Part shown: one piece after another, positions 12,383 to 18,668 of the stretch
How the letters are laid out: every line of letters begins with the position of its first letter
Position numbering within the stretch: position 1 is the first letter of the stretch
NCBI GenBank assembly: GCA_003503945.1
Contig: DOCD01000052.1
Location: forward strand, 20,890-39,557
Reading direction: 5' to 3'
DNA length: 18,668 nt
DNA from: Clostridiales bacterium
GTDB lineage: Bacteria; Bacillota; Clostridia; Christensenellales; Borkfalkiaceae
Translations under genes and position numbers: made by a program
Notes under the pieces: generated by a model
Seen by the model: only the letters and a program-made list of their open reading frames with translations
What the model was told of the DNA's origin: nothing
The model's database searches: none

Positions 12383-13540
12383 ATGTCAACAAAAAATTAC
12401 TATGATATTCTGGGAGTGTCGAAAACCGCAACGCAGGACGAAATAAAGTCCGCGTACAGAAAGCTTGCGAAGCAGTATCACCCCGATTTTCACCCCGGCG
12501 ATAAGGTTGCCGCGGAAAAATTCAAGGAAATAAACGAAGCCAATGCGATTCTTTCCGACGAGCAGAAGCGTAAGCAGTACGATTTCGAACAGGCGCACCC
12601 CGGTATGTCGGGCGGCGGAAACCCGTTCGCGGGAGGTGGCGGCTTCGGCGGTATGGGCGGCTTCGAGGATATTTTAAGCTCGATGTTCGGAGGCGGCAGC
12701 CCGTTCGGGGGCGGCGGCTTCGGTGGCGCCGAGCAGAAAAAAGCGCGCGGGGCGGATATCGAACAGACGGTATACCTTTCATTCCTCGACGCGATAAAGG
12801 GCTGCACAAAAGAAATAAGCTATATGCGCAACGAGCCCTGCGCAGCGTGCAAGGGTACGGGCGCGCGCACGGGTACCGCTTTTAAGGTTTGCACTTGCTG
12901 CGGCGGTACGGGCAGAATAAAATACCAGCAGGACACCATTTTCGGCAGAACGATACAGGTGGGCGTCTGCCCCGATTGTAACGGTTCGGGCAGGCAGATT
13001 ATCGACAAGTGCCCCGATTGCAAGGGAAAAGGTTTCTTGCGCAAAGAAACGCGGTTCACCGTCAATATCCCCGCGGGCGTCGACAAGGACAGCAGTTTAA
13101 GAAAGCGCGGCTTCGGTCAGGCGGCGGGCGGCGGCGGTGAAAGCGGCGATTTATACATCTATTTCCGCATAGAGCCGCACAAGCTTTTGAAGCGCGAGGA
13201 CAGGGATTTATACGTAACCGTGCCCATTTCGTACAAGACGGCGGTGGAGGGCGGCAGGATAATCGTCCCCGGCATAGAGGACACTATCGAGCTGAGCATA
13301 CCCGAATGCACCCCGTCGGGGACGCGCTTCTGTGTGCGCGGTAAAGGCGTCAAAACGGTTAACGGCACGGGCAACCTTTACGTGACTGTAGAAATAGAAG
13401 TGCCGTCGCGCCTTTCGCGCGAGCAGCTTAAAAAGCTGAACGATTACGAAAACGCCGTGCCCTTGAAATCCTGCGACAATATGCAGAAATACGCGAACAA
13501 CATTTCCGCGGTTTACGGCAAAAAAATAGATAAACAGTAA
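12383..13540 (+). CDS. dnaJ: DnaJ, Hsp40 co-chaperone
   Basis: 385 residues from the ATG at 12383, which has GAGGAG 6 bases upstream; an earlier in-frame start would lie inside the hairpin. Seen: a J domain at about 3-70 with the HPD motif, a Gly/Phe-rich region at about 72-118, and four CxxCxGxG zinc motifs starting at C153, C170, C196 and C210, so both zinc sites are complete. Two beta-barrel substrate domains and a dimerisation end follow. An extra Cys (C172) lies inside the second motif. Known role: delivers clients to DnaK and stimulates its ATPase. The long structured gap after dnaK suggests dnaJ has its own level of control. A strong terminator follows. Confidence 0.98.
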   Translation: MSTKNYYDILGVSKTATQDEIKSAYRKLAKQYHPDFHPGDKVAAEKFKEINEANAILSDEQKRKQYDFEQAHPGMSGGGNPFAGGGGFGGMGGFEDILSSMFGGGSPFGGGGFGGAEQKKARGADIEQTVYLSFLDAIKGCTKEISYMRNEPCAACKGTGARTGTAFKVCTCCGGTGRIKYQQDTIFGRTIQVGVCPDCNGSGRQIIDKCPDCKGKGFLRKETRFTVNIPAGVDKDSSLRKRGFGQAAGGGGESGDLYIYFRIEPHKLLKREDRDLYVTVPISYKTAVEGGRIIVPGIEDTIELSIPECTPSGTRFCVRGKGVKTVNGTGNLYVTVEIEVPSRLSREQLKKLNDYENAVPLKSCDNMQKYANNISAVYGKKIDKQ

Positions 13541-13580
13541 ATAAAGGCTTCCCGTGAAAGGGAAGCCTTTATTCTATTTT
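13540..13580. terminator. Terminator after dnaJ
   Basis: AATAAAGGCTTCCC-GTGAAA-GGGAAGCCTTTATT, a perfect 14-bp stem followed by CTATTTT. The symmetric A/T flanks could also stop minus-strand transcription coming from the DUF3737 gene. Confidence 0.9.
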
Positions 13581-13586
13581 AAAAAA

Positions 13587-13782
13587 TGTGGATAACCCGT
13601 TATAATATGCGGTTTTATGCGCATAAATGACAAGTTATCCACTGAAAGTTGTCCACATTTAATGCGGTGGAATAATCAAAAAAACGCTTGTTTATAAAAA
13701 TAATCCACAATTTATCCACAGTTATTCAATTATCCGCAAATTCCGACAAAATATACTATATTTGTGCATAAAATTATCCACA
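13587..13782. other. Cluster of DnaA boxes (candidate origin or DnaA-binding site)
   Basis: Perfect TTATCCACA boxes lie at 13587-13595 (minus), 13712-13720 and 13774-13782 (plus). One-mismatch boxes are TTATCCACT 13635-13643, TTGTCCACA 13649-13657, TAATCCACA 13701-13709, TTATCCGCA 13730-13738 (all plus) and TGTGCATAA 13763-13771 (minus). Two neighbouring pairs are 11 bases apart, one helical turn. AT-rich stretches lie between (about 13672-13700 and 13739-13762), as does the palindrome TTTATGCGCATAAA (13614-13627). No gene in the tract; the last box overlaps the DUF3737 stop codon. No dnaA, dnaN or rpmH is in view. Confidence 0.75.
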
Positions 13783-14628
13783 TTTCTTTTGCCTTAAATA
13801 TACCTTGCCGTAGCAGGGTATTGCGGCGTCGCTGTTGATAACTTCGCCCACGCTGTCTGCGGTAACGGAGCCGCTTTTCGGGTTTTTAACCGAATCGATG
13901 TGCCCGTCGATGGTCGCTTCCACGTCGGAGTACTCGAAAGCGAGGTCGCAGCCCTCCGTGGTGCAGTTGATAAGTTTTAAATTTTTGCAGTAGCAGAGGG
14001 GCTGCGTGCCCGAAATTTTGCAGTTTATAAGCGTCAGTCCGTCGGAGTACCAGCCTAAATATTCGCCCTTTAAAACGGAGTTTTTAACCACCATATTTTT
14101 CGCGTGCCAGAACGCGTCCTTGGTGTCGAATTCGCAGTTTTCTATTTCGGCGTTTTCCACGTACTGGAAGGAGTATTTGCCTTTAAGCGAAACCCCTTTC
14201 AGCTTTATATTATTACACTCGAACAAAAAATATTCCGACTGAACGTCGCAGTTTACCATTTCGACGCCGCGGCAGCGCCAGCCGAACTCGGGAGATAATA
14301 TCGTGCAGCCCGAAATATAAGTGTCGTCGCATTCGCGCAGGGCTTTTATGCCGCCTAAAAAGCTGTCGTAAATCGCACCCTTTTTCGTGTACCAGAGCGC
14401 GGCGCGCGTAAGGTTGTCCATACGGCAATTTTTCACTTCGAAGTTTACGGCGTGCCACAAGGGATACCGCAAGGAAAACGTACAGCTTTTTACAGCCGTG
14501 TCGCGGCATTCTTTAAGTGCGGACTCGCCGTCGGCGGGGCCCGCAAAGGTACAATCGATAACTTCCGCGCCCGTAAGGTTGTAGAGGGCGCGCTCTTCGT
14601 CAAAAGTTTTATCCTTTATTATTTTCAT
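13774..14628 (-). CDS. DUF3737 protein, right-handed beta-helix type
   Basis: 284 residues from the ATG at 14628. A longer frame opening with a TTG is rejected, because the consensus promoter lies inside that extension. Seen: repeated short units of the form (N/D)C-(hydrophobic)-x-(hydrophobic)-x-G or WH-x-x-N, for example LWHAVNFEVKNC, FGWRCRGVEMVNC and AFWHAKNMVVKNS, which give a pentapeptide- or pectate-lyase-like solenoid over about residues 15-250. No signal peptide or TM helix. Family knowledge: DUF3737 proteins are widespread in Firmicutes and their function is not established. The mRNA appears leaderless: TATAAT ends 6 bases before the ATG and no Shine-Dalgarno exists. The stop codon overlaps a DnaA box. 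Confidence 0.88.
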   Translation of the reverse strand: MKIIKDKTFDEERALYNLTGAEVIDCTFAGPADGESALKECRDTAVKSCTFSLRYPLWHAVNFEVKNCRMDNLTRAALWYTKKGAIYDSFLGGIKALRECDDTYISGCTILSPEFGWRCRGVEMVNCDVQSEYFLFECNNIKLKGVSLKGKYSFQYVENAEIENCEFDTKDAFWHAKNMVVKNSVLKGEYLGWYSDGLTLINCKISGTQPLCYCKNLKLINCTTEGCDLAFEYSDVEATIDGHIDSVKNPKSGSVTADSVGEVINSDAAIPCYGKVYLRQKKCG

Positions 14629-14634
14629 AGCTAT

Positions 14635-14663
14635 ATTATATAATAAACCGCGAACCTTGTCAA
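14635..14663 (-). promoter_or_regulatory. Perfect consensus promoter of DUF3737 gene, leaderless
   Basis: Minus strand: TTGACA (14658-14663), a 17-base spacer, TATAAT (14635-14640), then 6 bases to the ATG. This is the exact sigma-A consensus with optimal spacing. The expected start site is the A of the ATG. Confidence 0.88.
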
Positions 14664-14695
14664 ATAAACGCGGTTTGCCCGAAAACGGTAAAGTT

Positions 14696-14762
14696 ACGCA
14701 TAAATTTATTTTTATCCGATAAATATTTTCCAAAGTGCACTTCTTCTGTCATATTTATGCGT
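14696..14762. promoter_or_regulatory. Spaced 10-bp inverted repeat around a weak promoter
   Basis: ACGCATAAAT (14696-14705) and ATTTATGCGT (14753-14762) are exact inverses. Between them lies a weak promoter-like pair for the holin-like gene: TTTCCA, 17 bases, CATATT. A two-site operator is possible; no regulator is known. Confidence 0.3.
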
Positions 14763-14792
14763 TTATAAATAACCGGCAAAGGAGGTGAAAAT

Positions 14793-15116
14793 ATGGAAAG
14801 CGTTGAAGCGGCGCTGTCGCTTATTGCAACGGTGCTTATTTTGTCGTCCACGCTGATAGGGCTGACAATCAAGCTTATCAGGGCGGTAAGGGAAAAGGAC
14901 GGCGAAAAGCTGAAAAACGTACTCGTCGAAGCCGCGCTCGAAGCGGTGGCTTACGCCGAAACTTTCACGGGCGTGAGTGGGGCGGAAAAAAAGAGCATTG
15001 CGCTTAAAAGAATAGCCGAAAAGATGCTCGAAAGCAAGTCGCGGTACGACGAGGACGCGGCGTCGGAAGCAATTGAAAAAGTAATATCGCTTTCGAAAGA
15101 GGTAAACGGCAGATAA
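14793..15116 (+). CDS. Holin-like small membrane protein (LLH-type)
   Basis: 107 residues. Seen: one TM helix at about 7-29, then an amphipathic charged region. The C-terminal part, with EAVAYAETFTGVSGAEKKSI followed by a second short helix, resembles phage holins of the LLH family (single N-terminal TM, EAE-F-G-G-EKK pattern); the match is by eye. The ribosome binding site is close to ideal (AAAGGAGGTGA, 14778-14788, ending 4 bases before the ATG). A terminator follows at once, so it is monocistronic. No endolysin, tail or integrase gene is nearby, so it is either a domesticated remnant or a host gene for protein export or membrane permeability. Confidence 0.7.
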   Translation: MESVEAALSLIATVLILSSTLIGLTIKLIRAVREKDGEKLKNVLVEAALEAVAYAETFTGVSGAEKKSIALKRIAEKMLESKSRYDEDAASEAIEKVISLSKEVNGR

Positions 15117-15124
15117 GCCGTTTA

Positions 15125-15162
15125 CAAAAAAAGGGCTTCCCGCGAGGGAAGCTTCTTTTTTA
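15125..15162. terminator. Bidirectional terminator between holin-like gene and pstB
   Basis: GCTTCCC-GCGA-GGGAAGC stem (15135-15152) followed by TTCTTTTTT on the plus strand and preceded by seven A, which read as a T-run on the minus strand. It serves both convergent genes. Confidence 0.85.
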
Positions 15163-15948
15163 TCAACCGAATCTGCCGTTTATGTAGTCGTCGGTTTTTT
15201 TGTTTTTCGGGCGGGAAAACAGGTTTTTCGTTTCGTCCATTTCAATCATTTCACCCAAAAGGAAGTATGCGGTGTAGTCTGCAATCCTGTACGCCTGCTG
15301 CATATTGTGCGTTACCATAATTATCGTCATATCCTTTTTGAGTTCCATGCACAACTCTTCAATTTTGCCGGTGGATATCGGGTCGAGCGCGCTCGTCGGT
15401 TCGTCCATTAAAAGTATCTGCGGCTCTACGGACAGCGCGCGGGCGATGCAAAGCCGTTGCTGCTGCCCGCCCGACAGCCCCAACGCCGATTTACTGAGCC
15501 TGTCCTTGACTTCGTCCCACATAGCCGCGCCCTTTAACGAGCTTTCCACAATCCCGTCTAATTCGCTTTTGGAGCGTATCCCGAACGTGCGCGGCCCGTA
15601 CGCTATGTTGTCGTAGACGCTCATCGCGAGCGGGTTCGGGCGCTGGAACACCATACCCACGTTCTTTCTGAGGCGGGATAAATCAGTCTTTCTTTGATAA
15701 ATATCGGTGTCGCCTATTTTTATTTCGCCCGTGATTTTGCAGCCTTCGACCAGATCGTTCATACGGTTAAGCGATTTTAAAAGGGTTGACTTTCCGCAGC
15801 CCGAAGGGCCGATAAGCGCTGTAAGTCTGTTTTTCGGGAATTTCATATTAACGTCTTTCAGCGCGTGAAAGCTGCCGTAATATAAGTTCATATCCTTTAC
15901 CGACGCGGCGGTATCGCCGCTTAAATCGAAATTTTCAATTTTCTTCAT
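15163..15948 (-). CDS. pstB: PstB, phosphate ABC transporter ATPase
   Basis: 261 residues from the ATG at 15948, chosen because AAGGAG sits upstream; an in-frame upstream start would add eight residues. Seen: Walker A GPSGCGKST (47-55), ABC signature LSGGQQQ (158-164), Walker B ILLMDEP (178-184), switch H214. Known role: energises phosphate uptake at the cytoplasmic face of the PstCA channel. Its start overlaps the last 14 bases of pstCA, indicating translational coupling. It is the last gene of the operon; a bidirectional terminator follows, so phoU, often next in this operon, is missing here. Confidence 0.98.
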   Translation of the reverse strand: MKKIENFDLSGDTAASVKDMNLYYGSFHALKDVNMKFPKNRLTALIGPSGCGKSTLLKSLNRMNDLVEGCKITGEIKIGDTDIYQRKTDLSRLRKNVGMVFQRPNPLAMSVYDNIAYGPRTFGIRSKSELDGIVESSLKGAAMWDEVKDRLSKSALGLSGGQQQRLCIARALSVEPQILLMDEPTSALDPISTGKIEELCMELKKDMTIIMVTHNMQQAYRIADYTAYFLLGEMIEMDETKNLFSRPKNKKTDDYINGRFG

Positions 15949-17779
15949 TTTTTCTCCTTGCAAGCTTTGCAAAAGCGCGTGAAATTATCCCTTTTTTGCA
16001 AGTCTTTTTGTTGTTGAAACAGTGTTCCGTGACCGTGACGAGAATATTGAGTATAATTACGGCTATTATCAGCACGGCGCCGGTTGCGTAACATTTATCG
16101 ACCTCCAGCCCCTCGCTCATAAATTTATACATCAACACCGCGAACGTAGAGCCGGGGGAGGTTATGCCTTTGGGCATTCTTATAAACGAGCCTGCGGTGA
16201 ATATGAGCGCGGCGCTTTCGCCCACTATTCTGCCTATCGACAGTATTATCGACGTGATTATGCCGGCAATCGCCTGCGGCAGGACGACGGAAAACACCGT
16301 TTTAAGCTTCCCCGCGCCGAGCGCGTAGCTCGCCTCGCGCATGCTGTCGGGGACTTCGGACAAGCTCTGCTCGGTACTGCGTATGACGGTGGGTAAAATC
16401 ATAAGCACCATTGTAAGCGCGCCGCCTAAGATGCTGTAACCCATATTCATAAAGCCGCCGAAAAACAGCGCGCCGAAAAGCCCGAAAATTATCGAAGGCA
16501 CGCCCGAAAGGGTATCGTTGAAAAGCCGAACCGTTTTGACGAAGAAGCTGCCGCGTTTTGCATATTCGTTGAGATATATCGCCGCGCCGATACCCAACGG
16601 CAGGGCGATTGCAAGCGCGATTAAGATGATAAGTCCCGTTGAAACGAACGCAGGCGCAAGCGTCGTATTCGCGTTGGAGCTCTTGCCGAACAGGAAATCA
16701 AAGCTTAAATGAGGCAGACCTTTTACCGCGGTAAACCCGACGATTAAGATAAGCACGGCGGCAACGAATGCCGCGACCGTGTATGAGAGTATACATAAAA
16801 CGTCCTGCGCGCTTCCGCGTTTTTTAAACGCGAAGCCCGAAACCTTTTCGTTACCCTCCTTGAACTTTCTCGAAAAGAACTTGTTGCCCGAAATTGCGTC
16901 GTTTCTCTTTATAAAGCGCAGAACCGCGTTTATGATAAGTATGAATATCAAAAGGATAAAGCCCGTGGCTATAAGCGCGCTGCGGTGCATGCCCTCTGCG
17001 TCGGCAAATTCCTGAACGATGTTGGAGGTCATGCTTCTTACGGGCAGAAACGGAGAATACGGATAATTGACCGCGCCGCCCAACAGCATCTGTACCGCCA
17101 TAGTTTCGCCTATAGCCCTGCCTATGCCGAGGATAAGGGCGGAGATAATTCCGTTTTTCGCCGCAGGCAGACAGGTTTTCCATACCGCCTGATTATTCGT
17201 GCAACCGAGCGCGAGCGCGCCCTCGTAGTAGTGCATGGGTACGTTTTCAAGACTGTTTTTTGCAACCGAACAGACCGTAGGCAAAATCATTATGCTGAGC
17301 ACAAGTCCGCTTAAAAGCACGCCCGAGGCGGAAATTATACCGAACGTATCCTGCATTAACGGCTTTAAAAGAGTCAGCCCGAAATAGCCGTACACGAGAG
17401 AGGGTATTCCCGCAAGAAGATTAATAAGCTGCGAGTAAAGCTTTTTAAGACGTTTGGGGCAATAATACACGATAAATATCGCGGTGAATACGGCCAGCGT
17501 ACCGCCGAGCGCCACGGCAAAAAGCGTGAGGGCCAGACTTGTTACAATCATCGGGAATATGCCGTAAACGCCTTCGGATACCTGCCACTTTCCGCCGAAA
17601 ATGAATTTGAAAAACCCGACCTCGCGGAATGCGGGAATGCTTGCATACAGGATATAAATAACTATTATAACCACGGCGAGAATCGAAAACGCCGCAAAGG
17701 TGATAAATACCGCCTTTGCGATGTTTTCCCTGTTGAGCGCGGATTTAATTTTATCCTTTACAGAATTACCGTCTTTCAT
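15935..17779 (-). CDS. PstC-PstA fused phosphate permease
   Basis: 614 residues, about twice a single Pst permease. Seen: first half (about 20-290) PstC-like, with helices, a permease loop EGALALGCTNNQAVWKTCLP (186-205) and IGRAIGETMAV. A basic linker of about 30 residues follows (291-324). Second half (about 325-590) is PstA-like, with a loop EASYALGAGKLKTVFSVVLP (482-501) and IGRIVGESAAL. Both halves keep the EAA-type coupling loop that contacts PstB. The frame is continuous, with no internal start supported, so this is one protein. It should form the whole transmembrane channel alone, with two PstB. No Shine-Dalgarno precedes the start; pstS ends 9 bases upstream, so translation is probably coupled. 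Confidence 0.95.
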   Translation of the reverse strand: MKDGNSVKDKIKSALNRENIAKAVFITFAAFSILAVVIIVIYILYASIPAFREVGFFKFIFGGKWQVSEGVYGIFPMIVTSLALTLFAVALGGTLAVFTAIFIVYYCPKRLKKLYSQLINLLAGIPSLVYGYFGLTLLKPLMQDTFGIISASGVLLSGLVLSIMILPTVCSVAKNSLENVPMHYYEGALALGCTNNQAVWKTCLPAAKNGIISALILGIGRAIGETMAVQMLLGGAVNYPYSPFLPVRSMTSNIVQEFADAEGMHRSALIATGFILLIFILIINAVLRFIKRNDAISGNKFFSRKFKEGNEKVSGFAFKKRGSAQDVLCILSYTVAAFVAAVLILIVGFTAVKGLPHLSFDFLFGKSSNANTTLAPAFVSTGLIILIALAIALPLGIGAAIYLNEYAKRGSFFVKTVRLFNDTLSGVPSIIFGLFGALFFGGFMNMGYSILGGALTMVLMILPTVIRSTEQSLSEVPDSMREASYALGAGKLKTVFSVVLPQAIAGIITSIILSIGRIVGESAALIFTAGSFIRMPKGITSPGSTFAVLMYKFMSEGLEVDKCYATGAVLIIAVIILNILVTVTEHCFNNKKTCKKGIISRAFAKLARRKNEEN

Positions 17780-17788
17780 GTCTTTAAA

Positions 17789-18604
17789 TTACGCAACCGC
17801 TATATAGTGGTTGGCGGTCACTATCGCCTGACCCTCTGCGCTTAATATAAAGTCGACAAAGCCCTGCGCAAGCTCGCTTAATCCGTCTTTCTTATAGACG
17901 ATATTGAAGGGACGGGCAAGCGTGTACGTCTTGTTTACGACGTTTGCAACCGTTGCCGCAACTCCGTTGTATTTCAATGCCTTTACTTCGTCGTTGAGAG
18001 AGCCGAGCGAAATATAACCCATCTGGTTGCCCTCCGTGTTGCCCTGAATACTTGCGATTACCGTGCCCGTCGCGCTTAAACCGTCCTCGAAGCCGGTGCC
18101 TTTATAGAGGCTTTCGATGCCGATAATCTCTTCAAACGCGTCGCGCGTGCCCGAGCCGTCCTCGCGCGAGAGCGCGCCGCGGATAGCTTCCTGTATAGCC
18201 GTGCCGCTTTCATACAGCGCCTTTACCTCGTCCTTGGTAACGTTGTCGACCGCGCAGCTTTTGTTGACTATCATTGCAAGCCCGTCGTCGGCGATTTTTA
18301 AGGATACCATGCCGTCGGCGGCTTCGTCCGTCTTTAACTCGCGCGAAGCCATACCGAAGTCGCTTTTGCCGCTCTTTGCGTCTGAAACGCCCACGGACGA
18401 GCCGCCCAAGCCGATATTGATTTCGATATTGCCGTGTTTCTCTTCGTACGCCGCCGCGAGCTTCTTCATAAGCGGTTCAACAGAGGTGGAGCCGGTTATG
18501 ACAAGTTCCTGCGTGTCTGCGTTGCAGCCGCCGAATACTGATATGCTTGCGCCGATTGCTGCAATGCACAGTGTGCTGACTAAAAATTTTGTTGTTTTTT
18601 TCAT
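17789..18604 (-). CDS. pstS: PstS, phosphate-binding lipoprotein
   Basis: 271 residues. Seen: basic start and hydrophobic signal to about 26, a lipobox ending FGGC with the lipidated Cys near 27, and then the PstS binding fold. TGSTSVEPLM, GLGGSSVGVSDAKSGKSDFG and REDGSGTRDAFEE are the residues that grip phosphate in this family. It is anchored outside the membrane and hands phosphate to PstCA. The start has AAGGAG 10 bases upstream. It is the first gene of pstS-pstCA-pstB, probably induced by phosphate starvation. Its promoter is only partly in view. Confidence 0.96.
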   Translation of the reverse strand: MKKTTKFLVSTLCIAAIGASISVFGGCNADTQELVITGSTSVEPLMKKLAAAYEEKHGNIEINIGLGGSSVGVSDAKSGKSDFGMASRELKTDEAADGMVSLKIADDGLAMIVNKSCAVDNVTKDEVKALYESGTAIQEAIRGALSREDGSGTRDAFEEIIGIESLYKGTGFEDGLSATGTVIASIQGNTEGNQMGYISLGSLNDEVKALKYNGVAATVANVVNKTYTLARPFNIVYKKDGLSELAQGFVDFILSAEGQAIVTANHYIAVA

Positions 18605-18644
18605 TTCTTTTTTTCTCCTTGAAATCTTTTTTAATCTTTCGACA

Positions 18645-18650
18645 AGTATA
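18645..18650 (-). promoter_or_regulatory. -10 element of pst operon promoter
   Basis: TATACT on the minus strand, about 40 bases before the pstS ATG. A -35 at 17 bases would straddle the window edge. No recognisable Pho box is seen in the 60 visible bases. Confidence 0.5.
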
Positions 18651-18668
18651 GGATAACAGCCGCAAGTA

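Noticed and set aside
13587..13782. Firm annotation as oriC
   Set aside because: The DnaA boxes are real, but no replication genes are nearby and local gene orientation is opposite to that expected around an origin, so only a candidate DnaA-binding cluster is called.
14629..14733. Extended N-terminus of the DUF3737 protein starting at a TTG
   Set aside because: The extension contains the perfect promoter of the gene, lacks a ribosome binding site and has no family-like sequence.
14793..15116. Prophage remnant
   Set aside because: Only one holin-like gene is present; no other phage gene, integrase or attachment site is visible in the window.
18605..18668. Pho box upstream of pstS
   Set aside because: No clear repeated PhoP/PhoB-type motif in the visible bases; the upstream region is cut by the window edge.

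Overview
The window looks like a chromosomal segment of a low-to-moderate GC Firmicute, most likely an uncultured or gut-type Clostridia relative. The signs are strong AAGGAGG-type ribosome binding sites, Gram-positive style lipoproteins, an NfeD/flotillin operon, a DUF3737 protein, an LLH-type holin-like protein, a grpE-dnaK-dnaJ cluster and a Pst phosphate importer. No rRNA, tRNA, CRISPR array, transposase or integrase was seen. The assignment is inference from gene content, not from a database search.

Left part (1-5.1 kb): a minus-strand nfeD-flotillin operon (membrane microdomain proteins) is divergent from a plus-strand gene for a 607-residue membrane protein. That protein has a lysine-rich stretch followed by an 86-residue Gly/Asp/Tyr tail. 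A CPBP-family intramembrane protease lies convergent to it and shares a terminator hairpin with it.

Middle left (5.1-9.4 kb): a cytoplasmic GH3 beta-glucosidase-like enzyme is followed after 15 bp by a four-helix GtrA-like membrane protein with a duplicated charged C-terminal motif. A strong terminator follows. Next is a small monocistronic lipoprotein with a near-consensus promoter and its own terminator.

Middle right (9.4-13.6 kb): grpE, dnaK and dnaJ form the heat-shock chaperone set. No hrcA and no CIRCE operator are seen; a different palindrome overlaps the grpE promoter. dnaK and dnaJ are separated by a 379-bp non-coding region packed with hairpins, the last of which ends exactly at the dnaJ ribosome binding site.

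Right part (13.6-18.7 kb): between the dnaJ terminator and the DUF3737 gene lies a roughly 200-bp AT-rich tract with three perfect and five one-mismatch DnaA boxes. No dnaA gene is near, so it is a candidate origin or DnaA-binding regulatory cluster. It is followed by the DUF3737 beta-helix protein (leaderless from a perfect consensus promoter), a lone holin-like gene, and a minus-strand pstS-pstCA-pstB operon. There PstC and PstA are fused into one polypeptide and phoU is absent.

The most interesting items are the DnaA-box cluster, the structured dnaK-dnaJ leader, the Lys/GYD-tailed membrane protein, the PstC-PstA fusion, and the two genes that appear leaderless.
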